Positions 45,665 through 56,926 of a stretch of 64,000 nucleotides of DNA are shown here, in pieces. Numbering within the stretch: position 1 is the first letter of the stretch; every line of letters begins with the position of its first letter. The notes under the pieces were generated by a model. The model did not search any database. It was not told where the DNA came from and saw only the letters and a program-made list of their open reading frames with translations. This DNA comes from Thozetella sp. PMI_491 (taxonomy: Eukaryota > Ascomycota > Sordariomycetes > Chaetosphaeriales > Chaetosphaeriaceae), in assembly GCA_021432635.1 (NCBI GenBank), contig MU270043.1:310001-374000 (forward strand), given 5' to 3'. The translations under genes and the position numbers were made by a program.

Positions 45665-46151
45665 ATGTAAGTGCTGTGCAAACCTGGAGATAACCGCCCA
45701 CCTATCACCAGCCCCTGGACGATCCTCCTGGGACGTCATATGTGCCCCATATCACGTCGCCGCTGTTTTATCTCTCAGCCCAGGCGATAGTGGGAGGGTG
45801 GGCAATAATATCCCGGGAGCCTCCCACTGCAACATTGATATAGTTTATATCCACATAACTGGGACCGCAAGCTAAGGAAGCAGAGCAAGAGAAGGAAGAA
45901 AAAAAAAGTTTTCATTATTTACTTACATTTTGTTGCGGATACAGGCGCTCCAGCCCTCTTAAGTGCCAGCGTTCCATGCTGCTGCCACCCACCCTGCGAA
46001 ACCGATGCACCACCAATGAGATGGACGGCTCGTTCCACATGTCTACGACCACTACCGTCACCGAGCTCGACTTGAGCAACCCGTGCCAGCCGGGGTCCAT
46101 CGTGGACAGGATCAACGCGGTGCCTGGCTTGAAGACAAGCACTGGTGAGTG
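45665..46151 (+). CDS. Hypothetical coding segment with split start codon
   Basis: The ATG is split by an intron: AT at 45665-45666, donor GTAAGTG at 45667, acceptor ATACAG ending at 45944, then G CGC TCC. The second exon (45945 onward) reads MRSSPLKCQRSMLLPPTLRN and later VTELDLSNPCQPGSIVDRIN, with strong G/C third-position preference like the real genes around it. Read straight on it stops at TGA 46149-46151 (71 residues). A donor GTGAGT at 46145 with acceptor CTCCAG ending at 46196 would instead remove a 52-nt T-rich intron and lead, in the same frame, through to the GNAT gene; an acceptor at 46639-46640 also keeps the frame. A CT-rich leader precedes it. I do not recognise the protein. 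It may be the true 5' end of the next gene or a separate small protein or upstream ORF. Confidence 0.45.
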
Positions 46152-46453
46152 AGCTTTTTTTTTTATTTATTTTTTTATTTTTTTTCCCCCCTCCAGGTCG
46201 CGTGGGCTTTATTTCGGGCTCGATTTTTGTCTTGTCTCTCCCTTTTTACGCGCCCCTATCCGCACACCGAAAGGAGTTTTTCGAATCGTCGCAGCCTCAG
46301 TGCCGACTCGAGGCCCCTTTTCCACCCTCTTCCCGTACCAACTCTCAGGGTTTGGTAGCAGCAAAACTAGAAAGCCTTGCCCCGATTTTTCTACGCCTCG
46401 GCCCAGCACGACCCCCGACTTGTTTGTCGGTTTTTTTTTGCTCTTCCCATTCG

Positions 46454-46464
46454 TATATAAATAT
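46454..46464 (+). promoter_or_regulatory. TATA-like box ahead of GNAT gene
   Basis: TATATAAATAT lies about 203 bases before the ATG at 46667, in a T-rich stretch. It suggests that the GNAT gene may have its own promoter, which would compete with the idea that the upstream exons are joined to it. Confidence 0.4.
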
Positions 46465-46666
46465 CCTACTCTTGGTTATCTTGCCTATACCGATCCTACT
46501 CCCGGCAGAGCTATTGAGTGCCTTGCGGGGGATCGGCATCCACTGCACCAGCATAGAGCTTCGAGCAAGCTCATTCCCGGGGAAAAAAACCAATTCTAAT
46601 AATCGTTTTCGTCTACTAGCCTTTTTTACATTTCTTCGAGCGAACCTCGTACTCCCGCCATCCGCC

Positions 46667-47485
46667 ATGTCATCCAACGTCTCGACGCCAAACTTCGGGC
46701 CCCAGCAAACCAGTGCCCCCGCCAATCTTGGCGCTCCAGCACCCACGGCTCCCGCCGCAACCAACGACGATGACATCCCGCCTCTGTACATTGGCGTCTT
46801 GGATAACCACGATGAGAAGGTCGATGCGCTCAAGCTCGTTGCCGACAGTGTGGCTCAGCAGCGCCAGGTCGCATCCCTGACCCTCGTTTTTCACCCGGCT
46901 TGCCTGGCAGCCTTGGCCGTCGGACTCGGCACAGCGTACCAGTTCGCTTGGGTCAAGCGGAACCACGACTTAGGCCTGACACTGTCGATGCTCAGCGGCG
47001 TTATAATGACGTACCTCTTGGCAATCCGCTACGTGGCCTCCCCGTACATCCGCCTCGCAGAGGAAATGAAGTGGTCCTGGCTAGTGGGAGAGGACGGCGA
47101 GGAGGATACCGTTATCGGGACGCGCTTTGGCGACGAGGTCATTGGCGCCCTGGTGCTCCGTCTCGAGCCGAACCCTGGTCTTGCCGGCAAGAAGAAGAAC
47201 CGCAGCCTGAGCCTCAAGGGCGGGCGGGGCGTCATCCGGGGCTGGACGACGCGCCTCCGATACCGCGGGAAAGGAGTCGGCGCCGACATGCTCCAAGAGG
47301 CTATACGCGTTACGCGCGAGAAGTGCGGCAAAGACGCTGCCGTCGGATTCGCGCAGGAGCACGCCAACAGCACCATGGTCCTGCCCGAGTTCTTCAACCG
47401 GCCGTTCAGGAAGCAGGAGCAGCGCGCTGCCAAGGCGCTCGACAAGGCGCTCGGTGACTGGGAGGGCGCGAAGCGCAAGAGGTAG
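46667..47485 (+). CDS. Membrane-associated GNAT-family N-acetyltransferase
   Basis: A single exon from ATG 46667 encodes 272 residues; the frame is open much further upstream (to 46145), so the start is not certain. After a disordered N-terminus (MSSNVSTPNFGPQQ) come two hydrophobic segments, LVFHPACLAALAVGLGTAYQFAWV and LGLTLSMLSGVIMTYLLAI, forming a hairpin membrane anchor. The GNAT core follows with GALVLRLEP, then the acetyl-CoA binding loop in RYRGKGVGADMLQEAIR, and a distal block VLPEFFNRPFRKQEQRAAKAL. This layout recalls the NAT8-like ER acetyltransferases of animals. Substrate is unknown; peptide or small-molecule amines are possible. Basic tail WEGAKRKR ends the protein. Confidence 0.8.
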   Translation: MSSNVSTPNFGPQQTSAPANLGAPAPTAPAATNDDDIPPLYIGVLDNHDEKVDALKLVADSVAQQRQVASLTLVFHPACLAALAVGLGTAYQFAWVKRNHDLGLTLSMLSGVIMTYLLAIRYVASPYIRLAEEMKWSWLVGEDGEEDTVIGTRFGDEVIGALVLRLEPNPGLAGKKKNRSLSLKGGRGVIRGWTTRLRYRGKGVGADMLQEAIRVTREKCGKDAAVGFAQEHANSTMVLPEFFNRPFRKQEQRAAKALDKALGDWEGAKRKR

Positions 47486-48315
47486 TTTGGGAAATTGGAA
47501 TCTTTTTATGACGGGATTGGGACGGGTTGGCCTTGCGGTGGGTTTCTAGGGGCGCCATACAGCAAGTCACTCACGGGCGAATTGGGGGAACAGCTATAGC
47601 TGGTGGTGTGCTGGCTGGGATACTACACATATTTAATACTCTGATGATACCACATAGACTTTCGCTAATGCTATCCTCAGCGTGGGCCACGCTGAGCGCA
47701 TATTCCTGTCCTATGCCCCGGCCCTATTGATGATCGAAATGCCCTCGTTTTGTCTTGTTAGCAGAAAACTACTACAACTACACTGCTACCTCGTAAAACA
47801 CAAGGGGAAAGCAACTTATTCCCGTTTGGCGGAACTGCCACAGGTTCTTCGTTCCTGGCGTTGAGAAAGCTTTTTCGGCTCAGGCCCCCAGTGTGTTAGC
47901 CTATACCCCTGACCTAGAAGCGCTGTCAAGGAGGGGATGATGGTACATCGGATCCTGGATTAAGGCCGCTCTGGCCTCGTATGTATAAGACTGCGCCAGC
48001 CCAGTGAGACGGGTCTCACTCGCCTCAGCCACTGTTGGAGGCTATGGCAGAAAAATTGGTAACTGTAAATACAATGGTATCTTTGATATAGTCGCACCCC
48101 ACCGGACCGCTTCCTCATACCGGTTGGAGCACCCAAGCAAGATTGCCATTCTTCACGCCGGAAGACGCCCAAAGACTCCAAAACAACCTACTAGGAAAGC
48201 AGACAAGGAGCCACCATTACTGCCTCTGCTGCCGCCGCCACCCCGCTCTGACGCTTGATCAAATCGATTTACACGGGCGACTGCACGTCATGAAAGCACA
48301 ATAAAGCCATGCTTC
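47486..48315. other. Convergent intergenic stretch
   Basis: 3' ends of the GNAT gene (+) and the H4 variant gene (-). No further feature recognised. Confidence 0.45.
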
Positions 48316-49117
48316 CTAGCGGCGGATACGTGCGGCGGCGTTTTTACCTGGCCGTACGACATAAGTGTCCGGGTCGAAGCCATAGATCGGGTTGCCGAGA
48401 CGGCGCAGCGAGAAGATGACCTATGACTGGGTGAGTACTGCACATGGCCAACCTACAGCGCCCCGGATGGACGGGGGGTCTCACATCAGTCACCGTCACG
48501 GTTTTCGCGTTTCGGTACTCGACATAGGCAGCACAGTCGGCTAGAATCTGTTGCACAGCGCAAGCGTTAGGCCCATTGAGGCGATAGTTGAGCGGGGAGA
48601 GAGCAGACCGTCCTGAGGCGCTCCTTCAAAGCGCTTCGGATGTCATTGTATATCATGGCCGAGAGGCGCTTGACTCCACCTCGCCGCGCCAGACGCCTGG
48701 GCCGTAGTGTTAGCGACTAGCAAGCATGTGTGGTGCACTACCAGGTTATCCAAAATAGGTAGGTAGGTTGGACCTGTGTACAACGAAGCTACCTATCATG
48801 GACTGGACAGGGCAGGAGACGTGGCTTGCCGGATATCGCCCTTGGCTAGGAAAGCTCGAGTGTCAGCTGACGCGCCCCTCGCCCGGTATGTTTGCTGGCC
48901 GACTTACTGATCCCATAGATCGTATCCTTGATAATTTTCCTGCGTTGATGCCCTTAGCAGCCGCAAAGGTTGGGGGGCTTTCCCCGCGGTCCAGAGAAAC
49001 TCACCGATGCCGTTTGACTCCGAGACTGATGTGTGTTTTGCCTTTGCCTTTACCCTTGGTGGGAATCGGCGGGCGGTGCCGACTAGGGCCGCCGGGAGGC
49101 GTGAAGGGCGTTGGCAT
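48316..49117 (-). CDS. Histone H4 variant, six coding exons with a microexon
   Basis: Exons: 49117-49005, 48939-48908, 48845-48830 (16 nt), 48696-48609, 48547-48485 and 48420-48316, giving 138 residues. No open frame shows the gene as a whole; it was assembled from splice sites. The protein opens with a Pro-rich tail, MPTPFTPPGGPSRHRP, then GKGKGK and VKRHRK as in H4, then IIKDTIYGITKGDIRRLARR, GGVKRLSAMIYNDIRSALKE, and AKTVTVTDVIFSLRRLG, closely tracking the H4 histone fold. It ends with a non-H4 tail PDTYVVRPGKNAAARIRR. Canonical H4 is 103 residues; this one has a replaced N-tail and an extended C-terminus, so it is a variant rather than core H4. The intron after the microexon starts GCAAGC, a GC-AG type. 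Skipping the microexon would break the frame. Neurospora is known to have an H4 variant (hH4v); orthology here is inferred. Confidence 0.85.
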
Positions 49118-49837
49118 GGTGGACGTCACCGATTCGATCGCTACAATACAAACGAGACACCGCAGTAGAGGACAGAGAGGCTGGTGGTTCTCCAAGAGAT
49201 GAAGCTATCCGGCTTGCTTGCAGAAGCGAGGTCGAGGGCTATTTATTCAAAATGTTACCGGATGAGTAGGTAAATACCCAGGGCGTGGCTGTCTTCCGGT
49301 TGGCGTGTTCAGTCTCTAGGCCGGTAGGCGCCAGGTGCGAATCAGTGGCTGGGGAGCTCCCAGGGTGGGGAAGTGACGGCTGAGTGCCTGACCAAATGGG
49401 GGGCGGGTGGCGGTATGGCAGGGTACCCTACTGGCTTCAGCGAGGTGGGGGTAGGGTGAGAGAACTACAAGACACCTGCAGGGCCTTGGCTGCCAGCGGG
49501 CTTGAGCCATAACGGGGAGCCTGTCAGCAACTGGGCAGCCTCTGCTGGCGATCTGTGTGGACAAACAGCCGCGGCACGATTGCATCGAAACAACGAGCGG
49601 GCACACTCGGGTCTAGCCAGGGCACTATTATTGTGCTCCCCACGAGAAGCCGTGGAGTCTGTCATTGCAGGAGGTATCTAATCAAAAGGAGCATTGTGTA
49701 CTTTGTACGGTGTCCATCAGGGGATCACATGCTTTACAATAACGAGCGTCAACGCCGATCCTGGCAGGGCCTCTAATTAGGGTACCCAAAAGACGCTACA
49801 GTCTTTCCACAATAATCGTCGTCTATAGGAGTGGGAA
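49118..49837. other. Intergenic stretch: H4 variant promoter, Svf1 3' end
   Basis: 720 bases between two minus-strand genes. No TATA box or other obvious element was seen. Confidence 0.45.
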
Positions 49838-51165
49838 TTAATCGACGATGAATGTGGCCTCGCTGAAGAGCTCGCCCTCCTCGGTGATCTCTTCGTCTCC
49901 CACCTTCAACTTGAGCGAGAGCTTCTTGTTGGGGAGGAACTGTGCATTCGGTCAGCGGTTAGCCTGGTGACGACGCACCAAAAAGGGTTCGGACGGCGGC
50001 TTACCTGGTAAATGTACGGCCGAGTGCCTGCTACGTTGCCCAGGATCTTCTTCACGAAGCCCGGCAGCTCCTCCATAACGTCGATCTTGTCCAGCAGACC
50101 GCCGAATGAGCCCTCGATGCTAGCGGTGACCTCCTTGCCGTCCTTGGCCGCCCCGGTCCAGGTGAACTTGATGTCGGTGGGGATCTCCCAGCCGTTCTCC
50201 TCGTCGAGGCTGGTCTTGACGTGCTCGGCCGTGCTGAGAGCGTTGGCCATGATGATCTCGCCGTCGACGGCGATGCCGCCGACGTTGACCTTGGTGAAGC
50301 CGTACGACTCCGGGGTGGTGTACTCCATCAAAATAGCCGAGTGCTTCGGGCCCTGGAAGTTGCAAAAGTTCCACTTGGCCGCCGCGTGGTGCGGCTTCAT
50401 GCCCTGCAGGGCATAGACGTAGAAGCCCCTGCCCTTTAGGTCCACCGGCCCCTCCTTGGTCAAGAGGGTGCCTTCGGTCACGCACCTAGGCCAGAAGGCA
50501 TGGCGCATCTTGCCCCAGGGGTTCGCGAAGTCGTCTCCAAACAGCGTGTTGCCTGTCTCGCCGATGTGGAAGCCCGGCGCCGTCCGGGTGATCTTGAGGT
50601 TGACGATGGCGTCGTCGTCGCAGTCTGATTTGATGGTGTAGTAGGTGCCATCTTCGGAGAGTTCCAGGGCGACGTGGTCGTCGTAAAAAGCCGTCATGTC
50701 ATCGCTGAAGCTGTTGTTGTTGAGGGGATTCGTGGACCAGAGATGGGGCTTGGAGCTGTCGCGGTAGAAGAGCTTCGCGTTGAACTGGCATGTTTTCCGG
50801 ACACCACTGCCGACGAGTATTAGCTAGCCGCCGTAGAGAGAGATGGGGAAGGGGGGTTGCCGCACGCGACGTTGCTGAAGATGACTTGGGCAAACAGCAC
50901 GAAGCCGTTCTCTCCAAAAAAGTAGAAAGTCTGGGATTCAACATTGGTTCCCTCGAGCGCCTGCCATTTAAGGTGTTCCCTCTTTAGCTCAGTGTAAGGG
51001 ACCGTCTTGGCCTCCTCGGCAACAGACTTGACCGCCTCGGGGCCGTGGATGGGCTCCGGGGTGCCAGCGGCGTCAGCCAGCCTGCACACGACAGCGTTAG
51101 GTCTCATCAGACGATGAACTCGCGCACCAGAGATTCACTCACTTCTGCTTCGCCCACTTGAACAT
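49838..51165 (-). CDS. SVF1: Survival factor 1 (Svf1), ceramide-binding protein
   Basis: Four exons: 51165-51143 (23 nt), 51081-50866, 50806-50005 and 49939-49838, encoding 380 residues. The first exon encodes MFKWAKQK, a short amphipathic start that continues [20 protein letters not shown]. Later blocks include [55 protein letters not shown] and [20 protein letters not shown], which match the Svf1 lipocalin-like fold. Yeast Svf1 protects against oxidative and cold stress and is reported to carry ceramides from ER to Golgi; the amphipathic N-terminus binds membranes. All introns are GT-AG and in frame. The C-terminus [15 protein letters not shown] is intact and length fits fungal orthologues. 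Confidence 0.93.
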
Positions 51166-51818
51166 GCTGCTGAATTTGGGAGTGTAGGAAGAGGTGGTCC
51201 GGTGTTCAGGTGGTGGAATGTGGAGGGGAAAGTTGGGTCGAAAAGTACAACGGCGCCGTAGCGGGGGTATCTTCGTCGCAGGTGGGCAGTGGCAAAGCTA
51301 GGTATTTCTCCAACGCAACCAGTTCGACCAAAAAAAAATTCGGCTGACACCCGCCTCTTTTTGACTCTTAAAGGACGAAAGGCTAGCTCGGAAGACTCGG
51401 AGTCGATCGACAAGGCTATGTTAGTAAAGCGAAGTCAGAATATAAACACCATCTGGTCTCGACAGATAACGTGTACGCGCTGAAATAACTGTGCCTCATG
51501 CTGGACGTCATCCCCCCATTTGGCATTCATGCCAACCAGCAGATGCGGCAGGGGTCTTCCTGGGCGCTGAGATTGGTCGCATAAACGCCCTACAAAGGCA
51601 GCGGCTCAGGGCTAAATGGACTGTGGTGGACCCTGCATCTAAACTGTGGGCTGGCGATAGCTTTCCGATTTTTTTTTTCTGCAATCCCCCCTTCGCAATT
51701 CCTTCAGCAGAGCTGCTCGCAAAACCACCGCGCGATTCGACCTATCGCACGCAATCCGGGTCGAAACCGACGCCAGTCACACAGCTCGAAGAAAGGTGCA
51801 TGTAGCTCAGCCGCAGCC
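51166..51818. other. Divergent promoter region (Svf1 / uL11m)
   Basis: 653 bases between head-to-head genes; it includes a T-run at 51670-51678. No named element recognised. Confidence 0.5.
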
Positions 51819-52423
51819 ATGTCGAAGGCGCGCGTAGCAGGCGGTGTGGACACGGTCATCAAGCTCATCGTGGGCGCTGGGCAAGCGAGTCCCAGCCCGC
51901 CGGTCGGGCCTGCGCTGGGAAGCAAAGGTGTCAAGTCGATGGACTTCTGCAAGGTTGGTCCCGCCTCCCATGAACCCTTCCCCCTCCTTCCCCCCCCCCC
52001 CCCCCTTTCCGGCACCAACGCCCGCGAGGTGTTAGAAACTTGGCGAGCTCCCTGTGCTGATAATTACCTCCTATTCTCGTCGCGCAGGAGTTCAATGCCC
52101 GTACCGCACACATCAACCCCGGCACGCCCCTACCCGTTCGCGTCACGGTCAGGCCCGACCGGTCGTTCCACTTCGACGTACGCACCCCACAAACGTCATG
52201 GCTTCTCCTCAATGCGGCGAATGTGCCCACAGGCAAGAAGGGCAAGAGGAAGGGCGCCAGCAACCCCGGCACCGAGACCGTGGGGACCGTTAGTCTCAAG
52301 CACATCTACGAGATAGCGAAGATCAAGCAGAGCGAGATGCGTCTGTCTGGGTTGCCGCTAGAGGGCCTTTGCCGGAGCATCATCTACCAGTGCAAATCCA
52401 TCGGCATCAACGTGGTGGCTTAG
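51819..52423 (+). CDS. Mitochondrial large-subunit ribosomal protein uL11m
   Basis: Two exons, 51819-51953 and 52088-52423, encoding 156 residues. Exon 1 encodes a start that aligns with bacterial L11 from [20 protein letters not shown] to GVKSMDFCK; exon 2 continues [19 protein letters not shown] and ends [20 protein letters not shown], as in L11. The [14 protein letters not shown] block is the hallmark of the L11 N-terminal domain, which touches the GTPase-associated centre of the large subunit. The protein is short-tailed at the N-terminus, so import information may lie in the first residues. The intron holds a run of 16 C (51990-52005). Confidence 0.95.
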
Positions 52424-54281
52424 GAGAGTCGCGTCTTTCGAACTAGAAGCAACACCGGCGCTATGAGTCGCCTTTGGGAAGTCACAGGACCGAGGGAATC
52501 GGCCTCGTCGTCCAAGAACGTCTTCCGGTCCCGTTGTTTGTATCATCTCTGTACCACCAATGGCATGTGTAAAAACAAAACAGGAAACGAGGGTATGACA
52601 GGCTTAGCAGATAACACTGCGCTTTGTGTCTTGAATAGACTAGCGAACGAACTTTCTCCCACTCGACCCATCATCAATCCCAAGGTATGGCCGAGATTGA
52701 TAATAATTGGTTGCTGTCTTGTCTATATTTCCGATCCCGTAGTAGGTTGGCAGTCGCACAAGGCGGGCAGCATATCCGGAAGTGGAAAACGGTGGGATTG
52801 GCTTGAGACCGGAGCCGGAACTGCGGCACCCGGGATTTCGGGGCCCCGTTCTATCCCGCTCGCTCGGCCGAGTGCTGCATTGGTGGAAAGACGAGGCATC
52901 GGCAACAAGATCATTGTACTCCAAGGGAGGATCGAGGGGCAGCAGATTCGCCCCGCCGATAGCAAAGCGCAGCGTAGCACATGCCGACCTTGCCCAGAAA
53001 CAGGCTGTAAAAAGAATGTCGTGAGGCACATTCGCCACGTTCTATTTTCCCGGTGAACACGGCCGCGACGATGGTGGCGGATTTCAGTCTAGATACCTTA
53101 GACCCGCCAACTCAAGGGCATTCACATGCTGGTGCTCCAGAAGTCTGTTCCGGTTTTGGCTCTCAAATGCCCCTAGCGAGCTGCCGTCTCCACATGGACA
53201 CTGCGCGATCCGGGAACTGCAGAGACGAATCGGCAGGCTCTATACTACTACACGAGAGACCAGACGCCGGACACACGGCGTCGATTAGCCCGATGGAAGG
53301 GCATATTCGGAGCAGGGCGCTTACAGGGCCTCCTTCCAAGAATGGCACCTAGAAACGGATTTGGTCGTATGCTGTGGGTGTCGCCGATAAGTTCGCCGGT
53401 TATGTCACGAGCGAAAAGTGCGGGGTCTCGATAGGGCGAATCCAATAAGCGAAACATGCATGGTATAGGTACCTACTGAGTAGAGCAGACGGCCAGATCG
53501 TGCTGGCTTTGCTGGAAGAAGGACCTCCAGGACCTTGTGGGGATTTTTTTTCGCCTTGGCCGAGCCCACCCTTTCTCTAGTTTCGCCCTCTTACATGTGT
53601 GGGCTCGTTTGACTGGCAGCTTGCTTGGCTCTTGTACGGTGTGCGCCGGGAGAAATTGGCCGAGAAGAGTCATTGAAGCACGTTAGCGCGAGTACTGCGT
53701 GAAAGAAAATCTTCAATGCATGAAAAGGGCGCTTGGTCAGCGGCCCACCTCTCTTTGTCCGAGAAGGGTCCCCCTTCCCCAGTTCGACCTGCCGCCAATT
53801 GAGATACGTTACCAGGCTTCGTTTCGTCGAAAACGCTTAGAGTCATCCCTGCCCGGCCCGAAGGAACTGGAGGGAAGGGGGAAAGCAAAAAGAAAACTCT
53901 GTCTTGGGCTGTGAGTCGTAGAAAACTCCCGAATAGAGAGATTCTTCACGCATCGTCGCCCGAAACTAGCCGGCTACGGAGTAGACCGTGGCCTGGGTCC
54001 CGCAGCTCTCGAGTGGATAGCGGGAGGAAGGCGGGCCCGGCTGACCCACCCGAACGCGGCGAGGCAGGTCGAATTGTGAGCAAGGAGCAGAGAGAGGCAC
54101 GCCCCGGGGCGGCTTGTTAGTCGTGCCTTAGATCCACGAGAGCAAGGTGCACTTCGGTTTCCGACTCTTTCCCCCCTCCATTTTTTGCAAACCTCCCTCT
54201 GTCATCAATATCCTCGTCTCCCATCCCGGAACCCCATCGCCGCGCCGGAAGTTCAGGACTCGGGTCTTAAGGAGATTCGCC
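52424..54281. other. Intergenic stretch ahead of the kinase gene
   Basis: 1.86 kb containing the uL11m 3' UTR and the kinase promoter and leader. Open frames here are short and lack coding-like composition. Confidence 0.45.
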
Positions 54282-56926
54282 ATGGCGGACGTCGAGTCCT
54301 CCCCCTCAGGTCAGTCTGCGAATTGCCCCTCATCGCCGCCCCCCACGCATGCCTCGGCTTGCGCAACGTGGATTGGCGGTGGTTGCAGCTCATTCTTATC
54401 ACCACCCCGCTAACCTCCCGTCGCAACTTGCAGAGCTCGAACAGCACGAGAAGCCGCCTACTAATCCGACGCACGACCAAGCAGCCCAGCCTGCCGTCCG
54501 ATTCAAATCTACCATCGAGGAGATCTCTCCGCCTCCCAATCCCGTCGTCGCCGCCGAAACCACCAATGAGGCCAGCAATCCACCCCCGCGCGGCCTCGGG
54601 AACCCGGGCGAGGTCAGCCCGGAGGAACTGCGGGCACTGTCCAAGTCGCTCATGGCCGCGCCGCTGCAAGAGAGGCGAATGAATATTTTTGCCTACGAAC
54701 CTTTCTCTCTCCCGGCTTCTAGGGTACGTTTCCGGCATATCCGCCTCCCCTCCCCTCGAATTGCTACCTCATAGCCCTCCTCACGTGCTTGTCTCCATCG
54801 CCCAGGCCCGATGCACCTGTCTCAGATGCGCGCAGGCGGAGTCGTCGTGACAAGCGGCCGACGAAGCTGAAAGACCTGAAATTAGCGCCCGTGGTTGCCA
54901 CACGCTAACTAACACGCAATAGACGGCATCTCACGAAGACGAGTCCGGGGAGGCGAGTCGGCAAGGAACGAGAAGCTCTGGGGAGCCGGGCCGTCACTCG
55001 CCTCTCCTGAGCCCTCGGAGCGCCGATATGCACACTCCTCCCCTCTCGCCGGCAGCTACCGACTCGGCCGAGGGGGAAGCGAAGCGGGTAGGACGGCGCG
55101 GCGAGTCGGACAGGATAGGCCGCGGCCCTGACATCATCACACCCCAAGAATCCGGCCAGGACTCCCTCTCGCCGCACCGTCCCCTTGCCCGGCGCCCAAA
55201 CTCATCTGAAGATGTACCCCAACGGCCGGTGACCAGCGATGGCCGGCCGCATCTCGTGATCGGCGACCACCGGAAGGGCCTCTTCTCGGTCGGCCCCAGC
55301 TCGCCTAGCAGCTCCGTCCCTGTCTCTCGCGAAAGCAGTCCCTCGCGCCCCGCATCGCAATTCTACAGTCGTCAGCCCCTACCGAGCGGTGAAGTGAATG
55401 ACCCTTATGCCGCGGACAAGCGGAAGGCGCAGAAGGGTATCGATTCGCGCTTCATCTTTTCCCGCAAGAAAAAGAGCTCTCCGGGCTCCTCGACCGTGAG
55501 CCTGCCTAGAGGGGGTTCACTGGACGTGAAGCGCCACTCTGGGATCTTCGGTGGTAAAAAGGATGAGCTGCAGCAGGAGGAAACTGGGGGGCATAGCCGG
55601 CATGGTTCCATGTCCGACCTCAAGAGATTCTTCAAGCTCGGGGCCGGTTCCAAAGCAAAGCGGGCGGCATCTCCCGCACCTTCGACCCGCTCCGGCAACA
55701 AGACACCTCCCTCTTCACGGTCAACGACCCAGATTCCTTTTGGTGACGATCACGGCCTCACCTCGAAGTACGGGAAGCTCGGCAAGGTGCTTGGTGCCGG
55801 CGCGGGAGGCTCTGTCCGCCTCATGAAGCGTAGCGAGGACAGCGTGGTGTTTGCTGTCAAGGAGTTTCGCCCCCGCCACTCGTACGAGACGGAGCGAGAG
55901 TACGTCAAGAAACTGACGGCCGAATACTGCATGGGATCGTCGCTTCACCACGGGAACATTATCGAGACCCTCGACATCGTCCAGGAGAAAGGGAAATGGT
56001 ACGAAGTCATGGAGTATGCGCCTTACGACCTGTTCGCCATCGTCATGACAGGGAAGATGTCTAGGGAGGAGATCAGCTGCTGCTTCCTCCAGATCCTCAG
56101 TGGCGTGACGTATCTTCACAGCGTGGGCCTGGCACATCGAGATCTCAAGTTGGACAACGTCGTGGTCAGCGATCACGGCATAATGAAGATTATCGACTTT
56201 GGCAGTGCCCACGTGTTTAAGTATCCTTTCGAGAGTGGCATTGTGATGGCAACTGGTAAGTTCTCCTAGGCAAACCTGCTACCGGTGCAATGGCTAAGTT
56301 TTCGCACAGGTATCGTCGGTTCCGATCCCTACCTGGCGCCCGAGGTGTACGACGAGCGGAAGTATGATCCACAAGCTGTGGATATTTGGTCACTCGCAAT
56401 CATCTTCTGCTGCATGACACTTAGAAGGTTTCCGTGGAAGGTGCCGCGCATGACGGATAGCTCATTCAAGCTCTTCGCCGCCGAGCCCTCGCCGGGTCAC
56501 GATCCGAAGAAGCTGGTCCTGCCGGCCTCAAAATCCACCAACGACCTGACCGACACACCGGCCCGGGACTTTGACGTCCAGAGCATGAAGGCAAGCGCAA
56601 ACAAAGGTGGGAACGACGACGCCAAGTCTGAGCATAAAGGATCCAGCTCCAACGCCGGCTCGCATCTACAGCCAGGAGAGAGTGCGGGAGAGAAGCGTGA
56701 GGTCATTCGCGGGCCGTGGCGCATCCTCCGCCTACTTCCCCGCGAGAGCAGGCACGTGATAGGTCGCATGCTCGAGATCGATCCCAAGAAGCGCGGCAAG
56801 ATGGAAGATATCCTGGAAGACAAGTGGGTGGCGAATACCGTGATTTGTCGCCAGATCGAGCCGGGCAACGTGGTCAACGCTGATGACCACACCCATATCC
56901 TGGAACCCCCTGCGAGCGCTAAGTAG
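54282..56926 (+). CDS. Hal4/Sat4-like serine/threonine kinase
   Basis: Four exons: 54282-54309, 54434-54723, 54923-56255 and 56310-56926, encoding 755 residues. The N-terminal half is Ser/Pro/Arg-rich and disordered, with [20 protein letters not shown] leading into the kinase. Kinase motifs: glycine loop [10 protein letters not shown], catalytic Lys in [17 protein letters not shown] catalytic loop, DFGSAHVF in place of the usual DFG block (DFG intact), and [19 protein letters not shown]. The family includes yeast Hal4/Sat4, Hal5 and Npr1, which stabilise nutrient and potassium transporters at the plasma membrane. An insertion between subdomains IX and X (after [15 protein letters not shown]) carries a charged Ser-rich stretch before [20 protein letters not shown]. 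Exact orthologue is not resolved. Confidence 0.9.

Noticed and set aside
46145-46666. Open frame extending upstream of the GNAT ATG as a real N-terminus
   Set aside because: Not accepted as primary because the DNA is T-rich with a TATA-like box, and the encoded residues look like translated leader; kept only as an alternative in the findings.
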